64,000 nucleotides of DNA, taken from the NCBI RefSeq assembly GCF_014931215.1, contig NZ_CP063089.1, positions 310,001-374,000 on the forward strand, in the 5' to 3' direction. Position 1 is the stretch's first letter, and every line of letters starts with the position of its first letter. The stretch comes from Campylobacter sp. 2014D-0216 (GTDB lineage Bacteria; Campylobacterota; Campylobacteria; Campylobacterales; Campylobacteraceae). Both the position numbers and the translations under genes were made by a program. Positions 36,868-44,705 of the stretch are shown here, piece after piece. The notes beneath the pieces were generated by a model. The model was not told the origin of the DNA, ran no database searches, and worked only from the letters and a program-made list of their open reading frames with translations.

Positions 36868-38968
36868 CGAACAAATTTTTGACGAATGTGTAAAGATATA
36901 TGAAAATCTAAATGATAACAACAAAGAAGCAGAAGCTAAAGAAAAGCTTTTTTATTTGCTTGATAAAATTCAAGATAAAGCTTTATATCCGCCTATATTA
37001 AATCATCTAATCAGACAATTTGGATTATATCCTTATATGAATCAAGATACTTCAATTTTAGCAGATAGATTTTTGCTAGAATGTTTTAAAGCAAATATCG
37101 GAGAAGACGAACCAAAAGTTTTGCATAGAGAACAATCAAGAGTTTTAAAAAGACTTTTAAGTAATGAAAGTCTTATTCTTTCTGCTCCAACAAGTTTTGG
37201 CAAAAGCTTTATTATTGATGCTCTAATAGCTATGAAAAAACCAAAAAATATATTAATCATTGTCCCTACAATTTCTTTATTGGATGAAGCTAGAAGAAGA
37301 CTTATAAAGAAATTTTATAATTATAATATAACCACAACCACTCAACAAACCAATTTAGAAAATAACAATATCTTTATTTTTTCTCCAGAAAGAGCAGTTG
37401 AATATTTTTCATTTATTAATAAAGAAAATATCAAGCTTGATTTTTTTATTGTTGATGAGTTTTATAAAATATCGAAGGATTATGAAAATGAAAGATTTGC
37501 TCCACTGCAAAATGCTATTTTGAAATACACAAATATTTCTAATCAAAGATATTATATTTGTCCAAATATAGATAAGATAAAAAATGAAAATAGTATTCTT
37601 TGCAAAGGAATGGAATTTGAATGCCTTGACTTCAATACTGTTTTTATTCATATTAATAAATGCTATAAGGATGAGGATTTTAAAAAAGAAGAAAAAATTC
37701 TAGAAATAGTAAAAAAAGATGAAAAAACTCTAGTTTATACCCAAAGTCAAAGCAATATAAAAAAAGTTTGTGAAATCTTGGTGGAAAATACCATCATAGA
37801 AAATTCAAATGCTTTATTGGAAAATTTTGCAAAATGGTTATCAAAATATTACGGAGAACACTACCTTAATGATACATTAAAAATTGGCGTGGGAATACAT
37901 CATGGAAGACTCCATAGATGTCTATCGCAATTGCAAGTAAGATTATTTGAAGGAAAAGATTTACTAAAAACCATTGTTTCTACATCTTCTTTAATAGAAG
38001 GGGTTAATATTCCAGCAAAAAATCTTATTCTATGGGACAAAAAAAATGGAACAAAAAATATAAATCATTTTACTTATAAAAACATTATAGGTAGAAGCGG
38101 AAGAATGTTTAAATATTTTATAGGTGAAGTATATTTATTTGAATCTCCAAACGAAGATGATAATCAAGAAAAGATATTAGATGTAGAAATCAAATCAGAA
38201 TCTTTATCTATTAATGATGAGATAAATAATGAAATTCCCGATAATATACAAGCAGAAGTTAAAAACAATCAACTAGAAATAATAAAATTAATAGGAAGAG
38301 ATAAATTCAATTTGCTTAAAAAAGAAACATTGTTAAAAAATGATTTAGAAGTTATTATAAAAATAATTCAAATATTGCAAAGTGAAGATTTTAATAGTGA
38401 AATTTTTACATATTTATTTAATGATGAACCTGATAAATGGTATATCTTATCTAAAATTGCACTTATAAGAGAATTTCATTGCAATAATATTAATAATACT
38501 AGTAATATAAATAATGTTGAATTGGTAAAAAAATTATCACAAAATTGGACTAAACCACTACCAAAACTTATTAAAGATATGGGAATTGATTTGGATGATT
38601 TTTTTAAATTTGAGAATCATGTAGCTTTTAAAATTGCATCACTATTTTCCGATATTAACACTTTACAAAAAATACTCTATCCTGAAAAAGAGATAGATAT
38701 TTCAGGTTTTGTTACAAAACTTTCAAATGCTTTTTTACCATCAGTGGTATATACTCTTGAAGAATTTGGACTACCTAGAATCATTTCTAAAAAACTTCAT
38801 CAATGTGGATTTATTGATTTTGAAAATAATGATTTAACAATAGAGCAAGCGTTAAGCAAATTTAAAGAACATACAGCTGATGATATAATCAATATATTAA
38901 AAGAAAAAAATCTTTACGATAATTTTGAAGATTATATATTAAATTATTTTTATGAAGGTTTGGGATAA
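36857..38968 (+). CDS. hamB: Hachiman helicase HamB (DEAD/DEAH type)
   Basis: This 703-residue superfamily 2 helicase has Walker A SAPTSFGKSFII (Lys116), motif Ib-like IIVPTISLLDEARR and motif II FIVDEFYK (Asp200, Glu201). The second RecA domain has ETLVYTQSQSNIKKVC, KTIVSTSSLIEGVNIPA and IIGRSGRMFK (motif VI). The C-terminal 250 residues have no family I recognise. In Hachiman, HamB senses damaged or phage DNA and releases HamA. ATG at 36857 is preferred to one at 36833 because it gives the same 11-base overlap as the hsdR-hamA junction. It is rich in AT and AAT/AAA codons. Confidence 0.8.
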   Translation: MLTNEQIFDECVKIYENLNDNNKEAEAKEKLFYLLDKIQDKALYPPILNHLIRQFGLYPYMNQDTSILADRFLLECFKANIGEDEPKVLHREQSRVLKRLLSNESLILSAPTSFGKSFIIDALIAMKKPKNILIIVPTISLLDEARRRLIKKFYNYNITTTTQQTNLENNNIFIFSPERAVEYFSFINKENIKLDFFIVDEFYKISKDYENERFAPLQNAILKYTNISNQRYYICPNIDKIKNENSILCKGMEFECLDFNTVFIHINKCYKDEDFKKEEKILEIVKKDEKTLVYTQSQSNIKKVCEILVENTIIENSNALLENFAKWLSKYYGEHYLNDTLKIGVGIHHGRLHRCLSQLQVRLFEGKDLLKTIVSTSSLIEGVNIPAKNLILWDKKNGTKNINHFTYKNIIGRSGRMFKYFIGEVYLFESPNEDDNQEKILDVEIKSESLSINDEINNEIPDNIQAEVKNNQLEIIKLIGRDKFNLLKKETLLKNDLEVIIKIIQILQSEDFNSEIFTYLFNDEPDKWYILSKIALIREFHCNNINNTSNINNVELVKKLSQNWTKPLPKLIKDMGIDLDDFFKFENHVAFKIASLFSDINTLQKILYPEKEIDISGFVTKLSNAFLPSVVYTLEEFGLPRIISKKLHQCGFIDFENNDLTIEQALSKFKEHTADDIINILKEKNLYDNFEDYILNYFYEGLG

Positions 38969-38972
38969 TAAA

Positions 38973-40157
38973 ATGACAAATTTACCACAAGGTTGGGAGA
39001 AATTTAATTTCGATAATATTTTTTACAGCCCAAGTTCTAAAAATTATCAATTAAATACTAAGGATTATTTAGACAAAGGTTGCATACCTATAATAGATCA
39101 ATCTAAAAAATTTATTATCGGATATTCAAATAATTATGAAAAAATATTTAAAATAAATAATTGCAATAACTCATGTATAATTTTTGGCGATCACACCAGG
39201 GTTTTAAAATTTATAGATTTTGATTTTATTGTTGGTGCAGATGGGGTAAAAATATTATTAAATAAAGACATAGAAAGATTTAATACAAAATTTTTATTTT
39301 TTCAACTATTATACAAAGATATTCCATTATTAGGATATCGAAGGCATTTTAGCGTGCTTAAACAAAATACTTTCATTATTCCACCACTCAAAGAGCAAGA
39401 AAGGATAGTGGGGATTTTAGATGAGAGTTTTGCAAAGATAGATGAGAGTATAAAAATTTTAGAGCAAGATTTGCTCAATTTAGATGAGTTAATGCAAAGT
39501 GCCTTGCAAAAAGCTTTTAACCCCTTAAAAGATAATGCTAAGGAAAACTACAAACTCCCACAAGGTTGGGAATGGAAAAGCTTAGGGGAAATATGTTTTA
39601 TTACAGATGGAACACACAAAACACCTAACTATATAAAAACAGGGATTCCTTTTTTATCTGTTAAAAATATTTCTAAAGGTTTTTTTGATTTAAGTGATAT
39701 CAAATACATTTCACTAGAAGAGCATAACAAACTTATAAAAAGAGCTAAGCCTGAATTTGGAGATATTTTAATTTGTCGTATTGGAACTTTGGGAAAAGCT
39801 ATAAAAATTTCTTTAGAATTTGAATTTAGTATTTTCGTTAGCTTAGGGCTTTTAAAACCAAAAGTTAAAATTATAAGTGATTATTTGGTTTATTTTTTGA
39901 ATTCTTATTTTATTGAAGGGTGGATTGATAATAATAAAGTTGGTGGTGGAACACATGCTGCAAAATTAAATTTAAATATTTTAGAAAAATGTCCTATTGC
40001 GCTACCCCCACTCAAAGAGCAAGAGCAAATCGCTTCGCATTTAGATGAGCTTTCTTCTCATGTAAAAAATTTAAAGCAAAACTATCAAATGCAGATAAAA
40101 AATCTACAAGAGCTTAAAAAGTCCTTGCTAGATAAAGCTTTTCAGGGAAGATTATAA
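38973..40157 (+). CDS. hsdS: Type I restriction-modification specificity subunit HsdS
   Basis: This 394-residue protein has two target-recognition domains, each opened by LPQGWE (residues 5 and 196) and each followed by the conserved helical spacer beginning PPLKEQE. The first recognition domain differs strongly from the second, as expected for a bipartite target. DNA around each boundary is repeated exactly: 14 bases at 38985 and 39558, and 17 bases at 39384 and 40008. This allows domain shuffling. ATG at 38973 lies four bases after the hamB stop. Recognition sequence cannot be predicted from here. Confidence 0.93.
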   Translation: MTNLPQGWEKFNFDNIFYSPSSKNYQLNTKDYLDKGCIPIIDQSKKFIIGYSNNYEKIFKINNCNNSCIIFGDHTRVLKFIDFDFIVGADGVKILLNKDIERFNTKFLFFQLLYKDIPLLGYRRHFSVLKQNTFIIPPLKEQERIVGILDESFAKIDESIKILEQDLLNLDELMQSALQKAFNPLKDNAKENYKLPQGWEWKSLGEICFITDGTHKTPNYIKTGIPFLSVKNISKGFFDLSDIKYISLEEHNKLIKRAKPEFGDILICRIGTLGKAIKISLEFEFSIFVSLGLLKPKVKIISDYLVYFLNSYFIEGWIDNNKVGGGTHAAKLNLNILEKCPIALPPLKEQEQIASHLDELSSHVKNLKQNYQMQIKNLQELKKSLLDKAFQGRL

Positions 40158-40266
40158 ATGTTAAAATTTTTATCAATTTTTAACATATGGTCTAGATATG
40201 TTAAAAATTTTTGATTTTTTTAACATATTTTTTTATAATGTTAAAAATTTTAAAAAATTTTAACAT
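40158..40266 (+). promoter_or_regulatory. Three 29-bp palindromes at exact 40-bp period upstream of fic
   Basis: Copies start at 40158, 40198 and 40238. Each has arms ATGTTAAAA and TTTTAACAT around an AT-only or nearly AT-only 11-base centre, and arms of copy 2 extend to ATATGTTAAAAA. Copies 1 and 3 are followed by ATGG. A TATAAT (40234-40239) runs into the left arm of copy 3, 38 bases before the Fic start codon. A DNA-binding protein on these sites would block that promoter. The array fills the whole gap between hsdS and fic. Confidence 0.8.
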
Positions 40267-40277
40267 ATGGAAAAATT

Positions 40278-41348
40278 ATGAAAGAATTCATACCACCAAA
40301 ACTTCCTTTAGATATAGAATTAAATGCAAATATTTATGGTCTCATCATTAGGGCTTCGAGAAAATTAGCGGAGTTAAATGGACTTAGCAAAAGCATGCCT
40401 AATCCAAATATATTAATCAATGCTTTGATCTTGCAAGAAGCTAAAGATTCTAGCGAGATAGAAAATATTATTACCACTCACGATGAACTTTTTTTATCTC
40501 AAATCGATGAAAGTAAACTTACAAGAGCGGCAAAAGAAGTGAAAGACTATGAAAATGCTTTAAAAAAAGGATATGAGCTTTTAAAAAAAGAGCAATTATT
40601 AAGAAATGCACATATTTTAGAAATTCAAAAAAGACTAGAAAGAAATAATGCAGGTTTTAGAAAACAAAGCGGAACTACACTGATAAATCCTACCACAGGA
40701 GAAATCAAACACACACCCCCGCAAAATCCTAGTGACATACAAGAACTTATGGGAAATTTGGAGCGATACATCAACGATGATACTTTAGATGAACTTGATT
40801 TTTTGGTAAAAATGGCAATCATTCATTATCAGTTTGAAAGCATACATCCATTTTACGATGGTAATGGTAGAACAGGTAGGATTATCAATATACTTTATTT
40901 AGTTTATAAAGGCTTGCTTGAATTGCCTATCTTGTATTTAAGCGCTTATATAGTAAATAACAAAGAAGAGTATTATAATCTTTTGCAAAAAGTACGTGAT
41001 GAAGGTGCAATTTTAGAATGGATAGAATACATACTCAAAGGTGTAGAGCAAACTGCTATAAAAACGATAAAAACCATTACTATAATAGAAAAAATGATGT
41101 CTGATGTAGGTGAAATTTTGCAAAATAAAACGAATTTTTACAGCAAAGACTTTGTGGAGCTTTTGTTTTCTCATCCTTATACAAAGATAGACTTTTTGAT
41201 AAATAAATTAGATATTTCTAGGCAAAGTGCCTCAAAATATCTTAAAATTTGTGAAAATTTAGGGGTGCTAGAGTGCATTAAAATGGGTAGAAATAATTAT
41301 TATATTAATATAGAACTTTTAAAACTTTTTAGAAAGGGAATTTTTTAA
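40278..41348 (+). CDS. Fic-domain protein with N-terminal inhibitory motif and C-terminal winged helix
   Basis: This 356-residue protein has a Fic_N-type start (FIPPKLPLDI) and an inhibitory-helix pattern S-x3-E-N at Ser58-Glu62-Asn63. The intact Fic core HPFYDGNGRTGR has catalytic His190, so AMP- or nucleotide-transfer to a hydroxyl should be possible. The C-terminus (FLINKLDISRQSASKYLKICE) is a helix-turn-helix. It lies between hsdS and hsdM, where Campylobacter carries 'M-linked' ORFs. The palindrome array before it suggests autoregulation. Its stop directly abuts hsdM. The target and role in defence are unknown. Confidence 0.9.
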   Translation: MKEFIPPKLPLDIELNANIYGLIIRASRKLAELNGLSKSMPNPNILINALILQEAKDSSEIENIITTHDELFLSQIDESKLTRAAKEVKDYENALKKGYELLKKEQLLRNAHILEIQKRLERNNAGFRKQSGTTLINPTTGEIKHTPPQNPSDIQELMGNLERYINDDTLDELDFLVKMAIIHYQFESIHPFYDGNGRTGRIINILYLVYKGLLELPILYLSAYIVNNKEEYYNLLQKVRDEGAILEWIEYILKGVEQTAIKTIKTITIIEKMMSDVGEILQNKTNFYSKDFVELLFSHPYTKIDFLINKLDISRQSASKYLKICENLGVLECIKMGRNNYYINIELLKLFRKGIF

Positions 41349-42842
41349 ATGCAAAGTAAAATCGATAAAATCACAGATATTCTAAGACGCGATGATGGCA
41401 TAAGCGGTGCTATGCATTATAGTGAGCAGATTAGTTGGGTGCTTTTTTTGAAATTTTTAGATGATTATGAAGAAGAGTTAAAGCTAGAAGCTGAGTTAGA
41501 TGAAAAGCCTTATAAGGCTATTTTGCAAGAAAAATTCAGTTGGAGAGCTTGGGCAGCACCTAAAACAAGCGAAGGAAAGCTTGATGTAAAAAATGCTTTA
41601 AGTGGAAGCGATTTGCTAAGCTTTGTGAATGATGAGCTTTTTCCATATCTAAAAAGTTTTAAAGATAATGAAAATTTCAAAAGCATAGAGTATAAGATAG
41701 GCGGAATTTTTGAATTTATAGACAACCGCATAGCTAATGGCCATACTTTAAGAGAAGTTATAAATTTAGTCGATGAGTTAAGTTTTAGCAAAGAAAGTGA
41801 TGTATTTGCTTTAGGTGAGGTTTATGAGAAGCTTTTAAAAGACATGGGAAGCGATGGGGGAAATAGTGGGGAGTTTTATACCCCAAGACCTTTGGTTAGA
41901 GCCATGGTGGAGGTGCTAGACCCTAAAGCAAAAGAGAGAATTTATGATCCTGCGTGTGGGAGTTGTGGGTTTTTAGTAGAGAGTTTTTTGCATATTCTTT
42001 ATGAAGATAGGGCAAAAAAGAAAAAAGCAAATTTGAGTGTGGAAGAACTTGAATTTTTACAAAATGATGCCTTGTTTGGTAAAGAAAAAACTCCGCTAAG
42101 TTATGCAATGGGTGTGATGAATATGATCTTACATGAGGTTAAGTCCCCAAATATCATCAAAACCAATACTCTAAATAAAAAAATCACAGACATAACTGAA
42201 AATGAAAAATACGAAGTGATTTTAGCAAATCCTCCTTTTGGTGGTAAAGAAAAAGATCAAATTCAAAATAACTTTCCTGTAAAATCAAATGCTACCGAGC
42301 TTTTGTTTTTACAGCATATTTTAAAGTCTTTGAAAAACAACGGAAGATGTGCCATAGTAGTGCCTGAAGGAGTGCTTTTTCAAAATTCAAATGCCTTTGT
42401 GAGTGTAAAAAAAGACTTGCTAGAAAATTTTAATCTTGAATGTGTTTTAAGCTTGCCAAGTGGGGTGTTTTTGCCTTATAGTGCGGTAAAAACTAATGTG
42501 CTTTTTTTCTCTAAAGGACAAAGAAGCATTTGTGGTGAAAATGATGAAAGTGTATATTACTATGAGCTTGTGCCTCCTTTTAAATTGACCAAAAACAAAC
42601 CTTTAGAATACACACATTTGCAAGAATTTTTAAAATGTTATAAAGAAAGAAAAATCACGGCTAATTCTTATTTAGTAAGTAAAAAAGAACTTGAAGAAAG
42701 AAATTATGATTTAAGTGCTAAAAACCCAAACGTAAAAGAAGAAAAAACTTTGCGTGAAGTAGAGGAAATTTTAAGCGAGTTAGAGCAAAATCAAAAACAA
42801 GCAAAAATGCTTTTTGAGAAAATTCAAAAAGCACTTGTTTAA
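41349..42842 (+). CDS. hsdM: Type I restriction-modification methyltransferase subunit HsdM
   Basis: This 497-residue N6-adenine methyltransferase has an N-terminal HsdM domain (IDKITDILRRDDGISGAMHY), GEFYTPRPLVRAMVEVL, motif I DPACGSCGF near residue 200 and motif IV ANPPFGG near residue 296. It methylates the HsdS-chosen site to protect host DNA and forms the methylase with HsdS. It begins on the base after the fic stop codon, so its expression depends on fic transcription unless there is an internal promoter. Its 3' end overlaps moeA by four bases on the other strand. Confidence 0.95.
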   Translation: MQSKIDKITDILRRDDGISGAMHYSEQISWVLFLKFLDDYEEELKLEAELDEKPYKAILQEKFSWRAWAAPKTSEGKLDVKNALSGSDLLSFVNDELFPYLKSFKDNENFKSIEYKIGGIFEFIDNRIANGHTLREVINLVDELSFSKESDVFALGEVYEKLLKDMGSDGGNSGEFYTPRPLVRAMVEVLDPKAKERIYDPACGSCGFLVESFLHILYEDRAKKKKANLSVEELEFLQNDALFGKEKTPLSYAMGVMNMILHEVKSPNIIKTNTLNKKITDITENEKYEVILANPPFGGKEKDQIQNNFPVKSNATELLFLQHILKSLKNNGRCAIVVPEGVLFQNSNAFVSVKKDLLENFNLECVLSLPSGVFLPYSAVKTNVLFFSKGQRSICGENDESVYYYELVPPFKLTKNKPLEYTHLQEFLKCYKERKITANSYLVSKKELEERNYDLSAKNPNVKEEKTLREVEEILSELEQNQKQAKMLFEKIQKALV

Positions 42843-44020
42843 GGCATAAAAATTATATCAACTAAATCATTTTCTTTTATATCATCATGTGCTATCATAA
42901 GTGCAGCTTTATGGTTAAGGTTGTTGATGATGGCACTTGAGCCTTGTTTTTTGCCTTTTAAATTGGCATAAATTTTTCCATCTTTAAATTCTACATTACA
43001 AGCTACAAATTCTAAATGCGAACTTTTTTTCTTATAGTCAGTATTTGCAAATGCTTTAAATATATAGTCTTTTTCTTGTAAAAGCCAAGCATTTAAAAGT
43101 TCTCTTACATATAAGTTAAACATCACCATAGCCGAGTATGGAAAACCCGGTAGAGCAAAGATGAATTTATCTTCAAATTTGGCTATTTTGATGTGTTTGC
43201 CAGGTTTTACATCGACTTTGTCTATGATGACTTCATACTCTTTAACAGCTTGTTTTAAAAAGTCAAAATCCCCCATGGAAACCCCACCGGTGGTAACTAA
43301 AATATCACATGCATTAAGTGCTTGTTTTAAAACACTTGGGGTTTTTTGCATATCATCTTTTAAAAGTGGAAAAATTCTAGCTTCAGCACCAAGCTTTTTC
43401 GCCATATTAGCTATGGCTATATGGTTTGATGAGCGAATTTGTGCAGGGTGTTCTAAGCTTTCGCCTAAGTCTTTGATCTCACTTCCACTGCTTAACACGC
43501 CTATGATAGGTTTAGCAAAAACGCAAATATGAAAGTATCCAAGCTCGGCTAAAAGTGCTATCTCGCTATAGCCTAGTTTTGTGCCTTTAGTGAGTAAAAT
43601 TTCACCCTCGGTGTAACTCTCACCCACCTTTCTCACAGCAAAGCCTTGAGGGACTTTTTCTTTGATGTAAACCACACCGTTGTTAACTTCTACTTTTTCC
43701 ACGGGTACTAAGGTATCACAACCCTCACTCATTAAAGAACCTGTAAAGGTTTTAACACATTCTTTGCTTTGTATTTTAAAGCTTGGAAAAACTCCCGCAG
43801 GTACTTCGCCTATGATAGACAAAGCCTCATCTTGCTCGCTAAATTTGATCGCATAGCCATCCATAGAAGCTGTGGGAAATTGAGGGTTATTGGTAGAAGC
43901 TTTGATGTCTATGGCTAAAATTCTATCTAAGCACTGTGTTAAGGCGATGTTTTCTATCTTTTCGTATGCTTTTATATGCGAATGAAGTATATTTAAACTT
44001 TGATTATAAGAAGTTAGCAT
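42839..44020 (-). CDS. moeA: Molybdopterin molybdenumtransferase MoeA
   Basis: This 393-residue protein has MoeA features: ASTNNPQFPTASMDGYA near residue 40, LSSGSEI with IRSSNHIAIANMAKKLG in the middle, and TTGGVSMGDFDF and ALPGFPYSAMV in the catalytic domain. It inserts molybdate into adenylated molybdopterin. It ends a minus-strand run cueO-moaD-moaE-moeA with gaps of two to eleven bases, so it is probably one transcript. FdhA, encoded nearby, needs the cofactor. Confidence 0.94.
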   Translation of the reverse strand: MLTSYNQSLNILHSHIKAYEKIENIALTQCLDRILAIDIKASTNNPQFPTASMDGYAIKFSEQDEALSIIGEVPAGVFPSFKIQSKECVKTFTGSLMSEGCDTLVPVEKVEVNNGVVYIKEKVPQGFAVRKVGESYTEGEILLTKGTKLGYSEIALLAELGYFHICVFAKPIIGVLSSGSEIKDLGESLEHPAQIRSSNHIAIANMAKKLGAEARIFPLLKDDMQKTPSVLKQALNACDILVTTGGVSMGDFDFLKQAVKEYEVIIDKVDVKPGKHIKIAKFEDKFIFALPGFPYSAMVMFNLYVRELLNAWLLQEKDYIFKAFANTDYKKKSSHLEFVACNVEFKDGKIYANLKGKKQGSSAIINNLNHKAALMIAHDDIKENDLVDIIFMP

Positions 44021-44022
44021 TT

Positions 44023-44469
44023 TTAGTCCTTAGTGCTTAAAATTCCTGCTCCTTGAAGTTTCAAAGAGCGTTCTTTAGCATAAATTTTTTCACCATTGAT
44101 GATATCATATTTCCATATAGGTGCACTTGCTTTAAAATCTTCTACAAAATCGTTAATCAGCTTAAGTCCTAGTTTTCTTTGTTTGCTTAAAACCCCAGCA
44201 AAATAAGAACTCTCATGTACTTTTACCTCGCCGATAGAGTGAGCAAACATCAAGCTTACGTTTTCATTGGCAAGTTTTTGACACCATTTTTCAAACCAAG
44301 TTTTCAATAAAGGCTCATATATATCAAAGCTTAAAGCTTCGATTCCATCTTCAGCTCTCACTATACCGCAAAATGTGATCAAAGCTCCGCAGTTTTTGTC
44401 TTTAGCGTATTCATACCATCTAGCGTAAATGCTAGGAATTTCCAAAGATCCTTGATGTAATTCAAACAT
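44023..44469 (-). CDS. moaE: Molybdopterin synthase catalytic subunit MoaE
   Basis: This 148-residue protein has typical MoaE motifs GALITFCGIVRAEDGIEALSFD and MFAHSIGEVKVHESSYFAGVLSKQRK, and KYDIINGEKIYAKERS near the C-terminus. It joins two MoaD thiocarboxylate sulfurs onto precursor Z. Only two bases separate it from moeA and three from moaD. Confidence 0.94.
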   Translation of the reverse strand: MFELHQGSLEIPSIYARWYEYAKDKNCGALITFCGIVRAEDGIEALSFDIYEPLLKTWFEKWCQKLANENVSLMFAHSIGEVKVHESSYFAGVLSKQRKLGLKLINDFVEDFKASAPIWKYDIINGEKIYAKERSLKLQGAGILSTKD

Positions 44470-44472
44470 AAC

Positions 44473-44694
44473 TTATCCTCCACAAACCGGCGGAAGTAAG
44501 CAGATTTTATCCCCATCTTTTAGGGTGGTTTCATCATCAAAAACCATTTCATCGTTTAAAGCAACTGCGCAAAGCTCAAGCCATTCTTTTAAGCTTTCAT
44601 CTTGCCCTAAAATCACTTTTAATTCTTTTAAGCTTTTTACTTCTAGTTCTAAACTTTCTTTGTTGATTGGTCCTAGAAATTCAACTTTTACCAT
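44473..44694 (-). CDS. moaD: Molybdopterin synthase sulfur carrier subunit MoaD
   Basis: This 73-residue ubiquitin-fold protein ends in PPVCGG, whose terminal Gly-Gly is thiocarboxylated. It works with MoaE, encoded immediately downstream. The ATG lies 11 bases after the end of the multicopper oxidase gene, with AAAGG before it. Confidence 0.93.
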   Translation of the reverse strand: MVKVEFLGPINKESLELEVKSLKELKVILGQDESLKEWLELCAVALNDEMVFDDETTLKDGDKICLLPPVCGG

Positions 44695-44705
44695 TTTTTT
44701 TACCT

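Noticed and set aside
40158-40266. Possible CRISPR array: three 29-bp repeats at regular 40-bp spacing.
   Set aside because: The spacers would be only 11 bases and AT-only or nearly so; each repeat is a palindrome with a variable centre, and there are no cas genes. An operator array fits better.
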